From a virus, in the IMG/VR virus record IMGVR_UViG_3300023245_000021, positions 1 through 51,643 of that record: 51,643 bases of DNA. The stretch is one strand, 5' to 3'. A model generated the notes under the pieces. It did no database searches. It was not told where the DNA came from and was given only the letters and a program-made list of their open reading frames with translations. Below are positions 28,818-38,105 of the stretch, piece after piece (position 1 is the stretch's first letter; each line of letters starts with the position of its first letter). A program made the translations under genes and the position numbers.

Positions 28818-31800
28818 TTATGCCTCCAGTGCTTCGAGTCTTGCGGTTAAGTTTGTGATAATGTCGGCTTGTGCTATTGCTTGATCAGACAAGTCCTGTA
28901 TGGCTTTAACCAAGATTGGTATTAGTGCGGCCTCTGCTACTTCCTGAGAACCATCTTCTCTTTCGTCCCAAAGTTTAAAGCCATCCTTCAAGCCGCTATC
29001 AGCATCAATAGCCTCCTTGGTGTGCTGAGCAATAAGGCCGTGGTTAGTTTGAGTGTTCTTAAAGACTTCAGTAGAACCTTCTTCATAGGCGCTAAAGGTT
29101 TCTGGGAGTTCGCCGAGAGTCTTGTAGTTCCAAGTTACTGATCGCAATGAGTTGATGAAGGAAAGCCCTGTTGTGCAGTCTTCAATATCCTTCTTGTATC
29201 GCTCATCTGACACTGTCGCCCAAGTTGCTACGCCGTGTTGCGCTCTTATGTCGGTAGTCTGCTGGCCAATTGTTGTGTAACCTGCCTCCCCTGAAACGTC
29301 ATAGCCTATAGCTATAGCAAACTGAGCACTAGCGGCAGTTACATCCGCGTATGCACCTATAAGAACATTATAATTGCCAGTAGTAAGACTAGGACTGTGA
29401 TCACCTGCTGATTCACCAATTATGACGTTACGAATACCTGTTGTGAGTGCTCCTCCGGAATTATTACCTACTGCTACGTTGTTAGCACCCGAGGTACAAG
29501 CGTCTAACGATTGACCCCCCAAAGCAATATTAGACGACCCTGTGGTACAGGCTGTCAAAGCTCTAAAGCCAAAAGCGTGGTTTCCATTAGAGGTAGTGTT
29601 GTTGGCTAAAGCCTCATAGCCAACTGCGGTAGCATTAGCGGCTGTGGTAGAGTCCTCCATGGCTAGATAGCCTACTGCAACATTACCTGAAGCAGTTGTA
29701 TTAGCCTTTAAGGAATTATGACCTAAAGCAGTGTTGTTACTGGCTGAGTTGTTGTTTAAAGCATCTCGACCCATCGCTACGTTATTAGCGCCTGTAGTAA
29801 CAGAAGCCAAGGCGTTTGTACCAAAGGCGTTATTATCGCTACCTGTTGTGTTACTAATTAAAGAGTTAAAACCAAAAGATGAGTTAAAATTGGCGGTTGT
29901 GTTGGTACCTAAAGAACCATAGCCAGTCGCTGTATTGCCTTGACCTGTTGTGTTGGCGTCTAGTGCCCACGAACCCACCGCAGTGTTATTCCCCCCTGTC
30001 GTTGTGCCTCCTAGAGCCGAGCGCCCTACTGCTACGTTATAATCTGCTGTTGTGTTGGCCGCTAAAGAGCTAGTACCTACAGAAGTATTGTTATGTCCCT
30101 CAGTATTACTAAGCAGGGCGTCTTGCCCGACTGCTACGTTAGAGCTTGCTGTTGTGTTGGCCGTTAAAGCCTGACGCCCTAGTGCGACGTTGCCCGCGCC
30201 AGTGGTATTAGCACCAAGCGAAGCATAGCCTACAGCAGTGTTGTTGTCTGCCGTTGTGTTGGCGTCTAGTGCGCTTGTTCCTACAGCAGTGTTATTACCG
30301 CCTGTGGTGTTCGACAGTAAGGCGTTTGTACCGGAGGCGGTGTTGTTATCGCCTGTTTCGTTTAAAGATAAAGCTCCTCGCCCTAGAGCCGCATTACTAA
30401 AACCTTCAGTATTGGCGCTTAAAGAAAGGTAGCCTACAGCGGTGTTGTTATTAGCTGTTGTGTTGGCGTCTAGTGCTAGGCCACCTACGGCAGTGTTTGA
30501 TACGCCAGTTGTGTTAGCGGCTAAAGTGTTATAGCCAACTGCTGTGTTGTTATCTGCTGTTGTGTTTCCTATTAAAGCCTGAGTTCCTACAGCAACGTTG
30601 GCCGCCCCAGTAGTGTTAACTCGTAGCGCAAAGCCGCCTATGGCTGTGTTATTACTTGCGGTGGTTGCGGCGGTTGCGGCTTCATGCCCTAATGCGGTGT
30701 TATAACTTCCTGTAGTGTTTGCGTCTAAAGAAAGAGCGCCTAAAGCCACGTTCGCTGTGCCTGTAGTATTAGCACCTAAAGAAGCATACCCCACAGCAGT
30801 GTTGTTGCTTGCTGTTGTGTTAGCGTCTAGTGCTAGTGCGCCTATGGTAGTGTTGTTTGTGCCTGTGGTTATTTGTGATCCGGCTCCATAACCCACAGCT
30901 GTATTGTAAGTTGTTGTAGCTGAAGTAAAATTTTGGTTCAGTAAAGCACTTGGCCCTATTGCGGTGCTTCCTGTTCCCTGTGTATCTGATAAAAGAGCGC
31001 GATAACCTAAAGCAACATTATAATCACCCGTAGTAATAGCAGTACCTGCCTCATCACCCACGACAGTATTATAATTACCACCCGCGATGATGGAGTTACC
31101 TGCGTTTACGCCTAGTCTTAGGTTTGAGGTTCCTGAAGTTGTAGATGAGTAGTCTCCTGTTACTGCTAGACCGCCAGTGCCTGATAACGCTAAAGATTCT
31201 GCACTAGCATCCCAGAAAAACTTGGCTGTGGTGCCTGTATCTTCGTACAGAGACAGATCATTATTGTTAGCAAAGTTAGCTAAGGTTTTTGTTGATGAAC
31301 CATCATCGCTTGAAAGAAGCCGCACCGACCCACTGGCTGAACCTGTTGTTACAGTAGAAGTTAAAGTTAAAGCTCCGCCAGACTGGTTAATAGTTCCATA
31401 CTGAGCGCTTTTTAAGCTCACTGACCTAGACACCCTAAGACCCACGAATTGGTCATTAAGTTCTGCATCTGTGGGTACAATGTGCGCGTATGCGGCAGGG
31501 GAGGCGGTGCCTATACCGATATTACCATCTGACCCTTGAACAAACAGCGCATGAGTATTCGTATTAGACTCAACACGGAAGTCTACATCAGCACCAGACT
31601 CGTTAAAGACCGCCCCGCCGTCTTGAGTCAACGCGCCATCTATATCCACAACATCCAAGTTAGTAACGCCATCTACGTCAATGTCTCCAGAGATGTCTAA
31701 GGAAGCGCCTGTTAGGACTCCAGTAACGCCTAGAGTGCCTGCTATGCTTACCCCCGAAGGCGTGATAGTCATGTCTGGCGTTATGTTGCTTTGATGGTCT

Positions 31801-33470
31801 GCATTAAAACTTAGTGAGTTATTAGCGACGGAGCCGTCTGCCCCTGCATCAAAATAAATAGCCCCTTTATTTCCAGCACCACCATTATCCGCAATAGCTC
31901 CTAAATAGATTGCTACTGGTTCTCCAGTTGCGGTGTTATTAAACGTAGCCAATGCAGCATTGGCCGCATGAGTAAGTGAGCTACTAAAGCTAGAGTTGGC
32001 ATTAGAAGCAAAACCACCATTAAACACAGTAGCCGCTGTAGTGGTCAAAACCCCTGTAACCAGTGCAGTGCTAGCCATATCCACAGCGCCATCTATATCC
32101 ACAACGTCCAGATTAGTGGTGCCATCTACGTCTATGTCGCCTGAGATGTCTAGAGAAGCCGCGATTATTTCCCCACTAACATCTACAGCACCGTTAATAT
32201 CAACGGTTGTAGCAACAATCTGAATCTCGGTATCGGCAACAATGTCTAGCTGACCGTCGGCGCTAGAGTTTATGTATATCGCGGCATCTCTGAACTGAAC
32301 CTTGTCGGTAGTAGTAAGCTCTACGTTTGTGCCGCCAGAGGTGTTACCAATAGCAAGTATCTCAGCTAGTGTGTCAGTAGTATCTACCTGTGCATCGACA
32401 TAGGCTTTAATACTTTGCTGAGTGGCTAGGGCTGTAGCGCTATCAGACACAAGATCATCTTCGTCAAGAATGTTTGTGACACTTACAGCGCCTGTGCCTG
32501 ACAGGTTATCAAACTCTACGGTTGTCGCGTCTACGGTGCCAGTGGCGGTTAAGTTTCGTATCCCGGTATAGTCTTTGTTGGCGTCTAGTATTACGGCCTT
32601 TGAAGCCACCGCAGTTCCAACGGCTGTTGCGCCTAAATCCAGAGCGTTCAATTCGCCGACTACAGCAGTTATACCATCCAGTGCATTTATTTCAGCCGCG
32701 GTGGACGTAACACCATCAAGGATGTTTAGCTCTGCGGTTGTAGAGGTCACACCGTCTAAAAGGTTTATTTCAGCCGAATCAGCCGTAACACCGTCTAGGA
32801 TGTTTAGCTCTGCGGTTGTAGAGGTTACGCCGTCTAGAAGATTCAGTTCAGTGAAAGTAGACGTAACACCATCTAAGATATTGAGTTCAGCAGTTGTAGA
32901 AGTTACTCCGTCTAAAAGATTCAATTCTGCCGCAGTACTTGTAACAACAACACTAGCAATAGATAGAGCATCAGTTTCTAAAGTTCCATCAACGTCAACG
33001 TCTCCAGAGATGTCTAAAGATGTTGCAGTCAAGACACCTGTGACACCCAAAGTCCCTGCCACAGTTGCATTGGCATCTACATCCAAGGTATCTACGTGGA
33101 TTGTGCCGTCAAAGAAGCCGTCTTTAAACTCTAAAGAGGCTGTACCCAAGTCAATATCATTAGTAGTTACAGGAACAATAGCACCATCTTGGATGCGAAT
33201 TTGTTCTACGGCACTTCCGCCTACTTCTACAAAAACCCCAAAGCGATTATTAGTCCCGTCAACCACTAGCTTATTTAAAAAATCTTGGTCGCCGATGATC
33301 TCAATGTTTCCGCCCTCGCCAGCACCCCCATCATGTTGGTGTCCTGTCGTTCCTGTAGCAGAATACGAAAACGCGGTGACTAGTTGATTATATTCAGCGT
33401 TAAAGAGCAGCGCAGTAATCGTATCGCCATCAGTAAGTGTACTTTGTCGTGTGTAGCTTGTTCCTGCCAT
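28818..33470 (-). CDS. Tail fibre with S74 intramolecular chaperone (1550 aa)
   Basis: Host-recognition fibre. N-terminus (SYTRQSTLTDGDTITALLFN) is of the type that attaches marine phage fibres to the tail. Residues about 170-275 hold eight 13-residue repeats (TSTTAELNILDGV). Residues about 800-1330 hold two to three dozen 17-residue YadA/Hep_Hag-like repeats (NNTAVGYASLGANTTGA). The C-terminus has VSDERYKKDIED near residue 1420, the conserved start of the Peptidase_S74 chaperone that trimerises the fibre and then cleaves itself off at the Ser. Confidence 0.92.
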   Translation of the reverse strand: MAGTSYTRQSTLTDGDTITALLFNAEYNQLVTAFSYSATGTTGHQHDGGAGEGGNIEIIGDQDFLNKLVVDGTNNRFGVFVEVGGSAVEQIRIQDGAIVPVTTNDIDLGTASLEFKDGFFDGTIHVDTLDVDANATVAGTLGVTGVLTATSLDISGDVDVDGTLETDALSIASVVVTSTAAELNLLDGVTSTTAELNILDGVTSTFTELNLLDGVTSTTAELNILDGVTADSAEINLLDGVTSTTAELNILDGVTSTAAEINALDGITAVVGELNALDLGATAVGTAVASKAVILDANKDYTGIRNLTATGTVDATTVEFDNLSGTGAVSVTNILDEDDLVSDSATALATQQSIKAYVDAQVDTTDTLAEILAIGNTSGGTNVELTTTDKVQFRDAAIYINSSADGQLDIVADTEIQIVATTVDINGAVDVSGEIIAASLDISGDIDVDGTTNLDVVDIDGAVDMASTALVTGVLTTTAATVFNGGFASNANSSFSSSLTHAANAALATFNNTATGEPVAIYLGAIADNGGAGNKGAIYFDAGADGSVANNSLSFNADHQSNITPDMTITPSGVSIAGTLGVTGVLTGASLDISGDIDVDGVTNLDVVDIDGALTQDGGAVFNESGADVDFRVESNTNTHALFVQGSDGNIGIGTASPAAYAHIVPTDAELNDQFVGLRVSRSVSLKSAQYGTINQSGGALTLTSTVTTGSASGSVRLLSSDDGSSTKTLANFANNNDLSLYEDTGTTAKFFWDASAESLALSGTGGLAVTGDYSSTTSGTSNLRLGVNAGNSIIAGGNYNTVVGDEAGTAITTGDYNVALGYRALLSDTQGTGSTAIGPSALLNQNFTSATTTYNTAVGYGAGSQITTGTNNTTIGALALDANTTASNNTAVGYASLGANTTGTANVALGALSLDANTTGSYNTALGHEAATAATTASNNTAIGGFALRVNTTGAANVAVGTQALIGNTTADNNTAVGYNTLAANTTGVSNTAVGGLALDANTTANNNTAVGYLSLSANTEGFSNAALGRGALSLNETGDNNTASGTNALLSNTTGGNNTAVGTSALDANTTADNNTAVGYASLGANTTGAGNVALGRQALTANTTASSNVAVGQDALLSNTEGHNNTSVGTSSLAANTTADYNVAVGRSALGGTTTGGNNTAVGSWALDANTTGQGNTATGYGSLGTNTTANFNSSFGFNSLISNTTGSDNNAFGTNALASVTTGANNVAMGRDALNNNSASNNTALGHNSLKANTTASGNVAVGYLAMEDSTTAANATAVGYEALANNTTSNGNHAFGFRALTACTTGSSNIALGGQSLDACTSGANNVAVGNNSGGALTTGIRNVIIGESAGDHSPSLTTGNYNVLIGAYADVTAASAQFAIAIGYDVSGEAGYTTIGQQTTDIRAQHGVATWATVSDERYKKDIEDCTTGLSFINSLRSVTWNYKTLGELPETFSAYEEGSTEVFKNTQTNHGLIAQHTKEAIDADSGLKDGFKLWDEREDGSQEVAEAALIPILVKAIQDLSDQAIAQADIITNLTARLEALEA
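29480..31075. repeat. Array of 51-bp repeats in the tail fibre gene
   Basis: Two to three dozen diverged 51-bp units encode 17-residue repeats with N-T-A-V/L-G at fixed spacing and ANTT at the end. They predict a long beta-roll or trimeric beta-helix shaft. Recombination between units could change fibre length in frame. Confidence 0.85.
32640..32950. repeat. Eight 39-bp repeats in the tail fibre gene
   Basis: Eight near-identical 13-residue units (TSTTAELNLLDGV and variants ending LDGV or LDGI) follow one another. The opposite strand also reads open here, which is a repeat artefact and not a gene. Confidence 0.85.
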
Positions 33471-33476
33471 TTTGGG

Positions 33477-35081
33477 TTATCTCCTACCGGATGGGACATA
33501 ATTTATGTATATACCATTAATGGCATACGGGGGTTTTTGATCCGAGCTTTTAATTTGAAAATTACAAACAAAGCCGCTTCCTTCTATTGCTTGGCGTAAC
33601 ATCGGGTCAGTGCTCGCACCCAATACAGCGGTGCCAAAAAGCGCGCTTCCAAAAAGAGCCGGCGTTGGTACATTATCAAGCACATACTCTGCGGGCTGCG
33701 GTATATTTGTGTCTTCGTAGTCGTAGCGTATTCGCATTGTAGGGCTTACTGAACCCTCCGGGGTAAAAGAGAGTTTGACGTACTGCATAGTCTTTCGGGT
33801 TCCGACGTCGCCAAAATCATAATGAGGTGTTTGATATCGCGCCGTAATATCTAAAGCAGTGCCGCCAAAATAAAAGCTGTTGCCGCTATTGTGGTTATAA
33901 ACATAGCCTTGGTTGTCGCCGTGATAAAGCTTTTCAACACCTGTATACGAAAACCCCGAAGTAAAGCCCGTGGCTTGGATGCCTATTGTTTCTGACCACT
34001 CAAAGCCGTTGGCCGTCAAGGTGCCTATAATGCCTTTTGCGGCTGCTGTTGAGCCACCATCTGTATTATAGAACAGCCTGTATTGAGATTTGCTTCTTAA
34101 AACAGCACTAGTGATTGTAAAAGAATTAATCGACCTAGCAATAGCTGATATAATAGATTGTATTTGTCGGCTGACGGAGCCTAGCTCAACGTCGCCAATC
34201 CGTGATGTTCCTGCCACCGAGCGTATGCCATCAGGACTAAGGAAAACTAAATCTCCGCCAATCTCTTGGATGCTGTGTGAGCTTAAGCAGCCTACGTTCT
34301 GCGTAACTGGGACTATTGCAATGTTCGTAGCATCATTTATGTTCACAAGCTTATGAATACTGTTTCTGCAAAATATAATTAGATCGTCTCTAAAGCTCCT
34401 TAAACCCACTATCTGATCGGGTAATAAAATGCTGCCTGACCCAGAGCTTGAAAAACTCTCGGGGTCAAGAAGGCCGCTAAAATAAACTGTATTTTTAGCC
34501 GATGGAGCCCCTGCAACTACTAAGTGACTATCGTGAATAACACAGACTGTCGGAGCTACAGTGCCGCTGACCGTTATTTCCTCAGCAAAGAATGTACGGG
34601 TTGTTAAACCGCCCGTCCCTGTCATGTAGAAAAGAAAAGGCTTATTAACGCCGTCTGTAATGATCAGCTTGCCGTAATCTGTGTTGCCTTCAAAGATTGC
34701 GAAGGTTGTTTGTTCTTGAGCGGTTCGCGCATCCATGCTACGGCCTGTAAAGGCTGTGTGATCATCGCCGCCGCCAGCCACGCTTGCTCTGTTAATTTGG
34801 AGCCATGTGTCTTCGCCGTCTTGGCTAAAGAAAATCCCGTCGTCTGAACACACTACTAAGCCGTCTGCATAAACAAACATGCCTAGCACTTCATTAGCAC
34901 CATTAGGCCGCGTGTCTCCAAAGGCTGTGTAGCCATTGATGCGCCTATAGCCCCCGTCAGGATCAACTTCAAAGTTTACTAACTTCGTAGCTAAGCCGGG
35001 CTGTGCGAGCATCTCTAGTTGGTTGAGGTTAGTATTTAAACCACCTTTACATGAGACACCAAAAGGTTGCGATGCGGCCAT
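33477..35081 (-). CDS. Tail tubular protein B-like / tail nozzle protein (534 aa)
   Basis: Begins QPFGVSCKGGLNTNLNQLEM and continues NFEVDPDGGYRRINGY, the signature of the beta-propeller tail proteins that follow tail tubular protein A in marine podoviruses. Many short beta strands with repeated D-G-I, L-V-V and F-S-x-DG turns fit a propeller. It would form the lower tail tube through which DNA exits. It starts one base after the tubular A stop. Confidence 0.82.
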   Translation of the reverse strand: MAASQPFGVSCKGGLNTNLNQLEMLAQPGLATKLVNFEVDPDGGYRRINGYTAFGDTRPNGANEVLGMFVYADGLVVCSDDGIFFSQDGEDTWLQINRASVAGGGDDHTAFTGRSMDARTAQEQTTFAIFEGNTDYGKLIITDGVNKPFLFYMTGTGGLTTRTFFAEEITVSGTVAPTVCVIHDSHLVVAGAPSAKNTVYFSGLLDPESFSSSGSGSILLPDQIVGLRSFRDDLIIFCRNSIHKLVNINDATNIAIVPVTQNVGCLSSHSIQEIGGDLVFLSPDGIRSVAGTSRIGDVELGSVSRQIQSIISAIARSINSFTITSAVLRSKSQYRLFYNTDGGSTAAAKGIIGTLTANGFEWSETIGIQATGFTSGFSYTGVEKLYHGDNQGYVYNHNSGNSFYFGGTALDITARYQTPHYDFGDVGTRKTMQYVKLSFTPEGSVSPTMRIRYDYEDTNIPQPAEYVLDNVPTPALFGSALFGTAVLGASTDPMLRQAIEGSGFVCNFQIKSSDQKPPYAINGIYINYVPSGRR

Positions 35082-35082
35082 A

Positions 35083-35853
35083 TTATACGAATCTCATTCT
35101 GTCATCTTTAATGTAGGTGGGTGCAGGTTCAATAAGATTTGAACGCATACTCCGTAGACCTTTCTTAAAGTCGTCTAGGGCGAAAGCGGCTGCTTGCGGG
35201 TTGTCTTTAAACTGCCAGATATAATATCGGGCCTTAGCTAGCAACACAGCCGAGTACATCTCCGGGAAGACTACTTCGTCTGTGGCGCTTGACAGCTTTG
35301 TCGGAAGGCTCCACGCATAGAACCAAATGCGATAAACCTTGTCGGGTATAGGGCTGAGTCCAAACTTGCGCGAGTCCGGGCTCCGGATAACAGCAGAGGG
35401 AATTGCATACTGTTGCGTGTCTGCGTCGTCTAAGTTCTCGGAGATTCTGCGAAAGTCTTTCCACGCTTCGGTGGTCATGAATCTTAAGTTGCGGGCTTGG
35501 TAGGGGGCTACTTCGTCCGTCACGCCTACGGTTGTAAGATAGAAGTTTTCCCAATCTATAGAACCGTAGTCGGTAGTAATGCTTGAGCTTGCGGGTTTTA
35601 ATTCATAGAACCGTGTGCCGATGACTGTCTCGACGTAGGTATTACCGTACATCGGATCTGTATCACCACTCTCAGCAACAGCTAAGAAAGGCCACTTGGT
35701 TTCTTCGTTTATAATATCAAAGTATGAACGGTTAATAGCGTCTTTAACGTGTTGTTGAACACCAACAGCGTTTGAAAACGTACCATTTGTCAACGTCACT
35801 TCATTTAGCTCTCTGAGAAGTTCGTTAGTTAAATCAAGATAGGTTGTTGACAT
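35083..35853 (-). CDS. Tail tubular protein A-like / head-tail adaptor (256 aa)
   Basis: STTYLDLTNELLRELNEV followed by AINRSYFDII, EETKWPFL and R-x-Y-x-L is the typical fold start of gp11-like adaptors; later come PDSRKFGLSPIPDKVYR and ALLAKARYYIWQFKDNP-type helices. It links portal to the nozzle. Size is close to T7 gp11 (196 aa) and cyanophage homologues (about 200-250). Confidence 0.85.
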   Translation of the reverse strand: MSTTYLDLTNELLRELNEVTLTNGTFSNAVGVQQHVKDAINRSYFDIINEETKWPFLAVAESGDTDPMYGNTYVETVIGTRFYELKPASSSITTDYGSIDWENFYLTTVGVTDEVAPYQARNLRFMTTEAWKDFRRISENLDDADTQQYAIPSAVIRSPDSRKFGLSPIPDKVYRIWFYAWSLPTKLSSATDEVVFPEMYSAVLLAKARYYIWQFKDNPQAAAFALDDFKKGLRSMRSNLIEPAPTYIKDDRMRFV

Positions 35854-35856
35854 AGT

Positions 35857-36030
35857 TTATTGCGCCTTTGTTTCTGTTTTAGTATTGGGTTCGCTGAAGA
35901 TCGCGTCCCAGTTAGCGTCGAACTTTGCTTTGTTTTCTGGCTTGTACCAACTTCCTGTATCGCCTAGTATCTTTCCTTTTCTTTTGCCTTTAATCATTAT
36001 AGGCTTTTTGTCGCTTCCTAATATTGCCAT
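35857..36030 (-). CDS. Small basic protein with NWDxIF motif (57 aa)
   Basis: ATG 36030 is preceded by SD AAGGAAGTGAG and the stop lies three bases before the tubular A start. Basic N-terminal half (KGKRKGKILGDTGSWY) and then FDANWDAIFSEPN. The F-x-x-NWD-x-IF core also appears in the early gene at 2197. Located between capsid and tail adaptor, so it may be a minor head or tail protein. Function unknown. Confidence 0.65.
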   Translation of the reverse strand: MAILGSDKKPIMIKGKRKGKILGDTGSWYKPENKAKFDANWDAIFSEPNTKTETKAQ

Positions 36031-36052
36031 GCTCACTTCCTTCTTAAAGATT

Positions 36053-36073
36053 GAGGGGCTTTTTACACCCCTC
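36053..36073 (-). terminator. Hairpin after the major capsid gene
   Basis: GAGGGG and CCCCTC form a six-pair GC-rich stem with a nine-base loop, 18 bases past the capsid stop in the leftward direction. No long U-run follows, so it may be a weak terminator, an attenuator or an mRNA stabiliser. T7 has its main late terminator in the same place, after gene 10. Confidence 0.5.
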
Positions 36074-36090
36074 TCTCTAATTACTTAACT

Positions 36091-37080
36091 TTAGTCAATA
36101 CCATAGAACGCAGAAACAAGCGCAGCAGGTCGTAAAACCTTAGCACCATATACGTGCAAGCCACGACAGATGTCACCGAAGCTGTCTGGATCACGGATGA
36201 CCTCAGTGCTTGTGATAGTCTGTGCAGTTGCAGTAGAACTAATGTGTCCTGCAACAATCTGTCCTGCCGCACTCGAAGGAGCAGCGATATTGTTTGACTT
36301 ATACATATCAAAGCCACGTAGCTTGCCAGAAGATACCAAACCGTTGCGGATTGATCCCTGACCTGAGTTGAAGTCCACTGACATGAGCTTAGAGCTAGTC
36401 TGAGAAAGCTGCTCGTAGAAGCTAGGTGGAGCTAAGAACCAACGTCCTTCTTCTGGTACGTTCTGCTCGTCAAGTAGACGGGCCATGTGTGCCATAACAT
36501 CTAAAGGATCGTGCTCGTCAGCAGCAAAACCAACGTCCAAGTTACCAGTACCATCAAAAGTTCCGGCGGCTAGGTCAGTAGCACTGTCGCTACCAAGGAT
36601 GTGGTTAGGACTTGAAGCTGAAACGCCTGCAATGATCTTAGCAATTACGCCTGCGTCGAACGCGTCACGTAGAGCATAAGCAGCAGATGAAGATGCAGCT
36701 TCTTTAAAGTTGACATGAGACATTGCTGTTTCAATATCATCAACGATGAACTTAAACGCGTTTGCTACATCAACAATCAAAGTAGTTTCTTGATCCGTCA
36801 ATGCTGTTTTAGTTACATCAGCGCCACGCTCGTACTCATAGACAGTGATTACTGGCTCTTTGATGATCTTTACAGAATCACCGTAGCCTGAAATCTCACC
36901 ACTATAATCAGTGTTGGTGATTGCTTCAGCTACCGAAGCTTTTCGGAAGAAGTTAAGAACCTTCTTAGAAAATACTGAGGGTAGGAAAAAGCTGTTAGTT
37001 TGACCGGCTACTGAGTTACCGAAGTTAGCATCAGTATCTGTACCGGGCTCAAATAGAGCGTTTGATTGGTTATAAGCCAT
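36091..37080 (-). CDS. Major capsid protein, T7-like HK97 fold (329 aa)
   Basis: Forms the icosahedral shell. Landmarks of the marine T7-like coat: N-terminal FFLPSVFSKKVLNFFRKASV (N-arm), GDSVKIIKEPVITVYEYERG with LTDQETTLIVD (E-loop and P-domain), VPEEGRWFLAPPSFYEQL, and C-terminal GLHVYGAKVLRPAALVSAFY. Length is close to T7 gp10A (345 aa). SD AGGAGTAACAC. It follows the scaffold gene by 30 bases. Confidence 0.93.
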   Translation of the reverse strand: MAYNQSNALFEPGTDTDANFGNSVAGQTNSFFLPSVFSKKVLNFFRKASVAEAITNTDYSGEISGYGDSVKIIKEPVITVYEYERGADVTKTALTDQETTLIVDVANAFKFIVDDIETAMSHVNFKEAASSSAAYALRDAFDAGVIAKIIAGVSASSPNHILGSDSATDLAAGTFDGTGNLDVGFAADEHDPLDVMAHMARLLDEQNVPEEGRWFLAPPSFYEQLSQTSSKLMSVDFNSGQGSIRNGLVSSGKLRGFDMYKSNNIAAPSSAAGQIVAGHISSTATAQTITSTEVIRDPDSFGDICRGLHVYGAKVLRPAALVSAFYGID

Positions 37081-37110
37081 TATGTGTTACTCCTAAAAAG
37101 ACAATAATAT

Positions 37111-37971
37111 TCAATCTACTATTCTGCCTTCCATTACCGCCAAATCAATATCTTTTTCATATCTATCAAATTGGGCTATAGACAGTTTAGAGATCTCCCG
37201 TTGTGACCAAATCTTTGGTTCTTTAGCGTTGATCTGAGTTGTCCGTGTAGACACCATATCAGCGGCTGAAGATTTGGGGGCTTGTGATTTCTTTGTCGTC
37301 TGCTTAGTTCCAATTGAAATACCGTTTTCCATCTTATAAAGGTCGATAGCTTTGATTGCTAGTGCAACATTATTTGGGTTCTCATAGATCCAACTTTGAA
37401 TTGCTTCGGGTTGTTCTTTGGCCCAATCATGAAACTTTTCATCGCCTCGTATATCCTCAAAATCAGGATGACGAGAACGCAATGTAGCTTCAGCCTCTTT
37501 CCGTTGCATGTTTGATTCTCGTTCTTCGAGAACAGACAGCTTGCTTTGTAAGGCTTGCATCTGCTGTTCACTTTGTAAGTGCGCAACAGTCTCTACGGTT
37601 TCATATAAGTCAGGATACTGCTCTCTAAAGCTTTCAAGTTCTTCAGGTGACTTAGTCGGGGCATACGCAGGTTGCGTTTCTTTTGCCATCGCTGTAAGCT
37701 CTAGTTCTCTTTGCTTATGAGTAGCTATCTTCTGATCATAATGCTTCTTTAAATCATCGTATCGTTTTTTATAATTAGTTCTTCCTTTGGGTTCTTCCTC
37801 TGATGCTTCTTCAGGGGCCTGTTTAGGGGTGGCCTGCTTAGAGGGTTCTGCAAAGAAAAGCCCGTCTGCTTTACCTCTACTTGGTGCGTCTGGCGTATGC
37901 CAGTCCTTTCGAGAATTATACATATTAGCTACTGGTTCTTCAATCTGTTCATTTGCATTTGACATATACAT
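37111..37971 (-). CDS. Capsid scaffolding protein (about 286 aa)
   Basis: Highly charged, helical protein directly before the capsid gene, as expected for a scaffold (T7 gp9, 307 aa). Contains a coiled coil around HLQSEQQMQALQSKLSVLEE and a basic-acidic C-terminal helix-turn-helix. Two start codons, ATG 37971 and ATG 37965, lie four and ten bases after AGGAG; either may be used. Confidence 0.82.
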   Translation of the reverse strand: MYMSNANEQIEEPVANMYNSRKDWHTPDAPSRGKADGLFFAEPSKQATPKQAPEEASEEEPKGRTNYKKRYDDLKKHYDQKIATHKQRELELTAMAKETQPAYAPTKSPEELESFREQYPDLYETVETVAHLQSEQQMQALQSKLSVLEERESNMQRKEAEATLRSRHPDFEDIRGDEKFHDWAKEQPEAIQSWIYENPNNVALAIKAIDLYKMENGISIGTKQTTKKSQAPKSSAADMVSTRTTQINAKEPKIWSQREISKLSIAQFDRYEKDIDLAVMEGRIVD

Positions 37972-37974
37972 CAC

Positions 37975-38105
37975 ACTCCTGTTGGGGCTTGCTAGTCTTT
38001 CAAGGTGGCTATACTACTCGCGTTTGTAATATAGGGTCTTGATACTTCAAGGTGGCCTCTAGGTATTAAAAAATGATAAAGGGTTTAGTTAAAACTAAAG
38101 TAGCT
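37975..38105 (-). promoter_or_regulatory. Intergenic region before the scaffold gene with short repeats and a hairpin
   Basis: About 130 bases without a gene, the largest gap in the late unit. It holds two direct copies of TTCAAGGTGGC (37999-38009 and 38046-38056) and an inverted repeat TTTAGTT/AACTAAA (38084-38099). A late promoter or processing site here is plausible, but I see no convincing -35/-10 pair. Confidence 0.4.

Noticed and set aside
32575-33387. A 270-codon open frame on the plus strand inside the tail fibre gene
   Set aside because: It mirrors the eight 39-bp repeats and low-complexity codons of the fibre on the opposite strand, has no SD and gives a Ser/Thr/Val-rich repetitive product.
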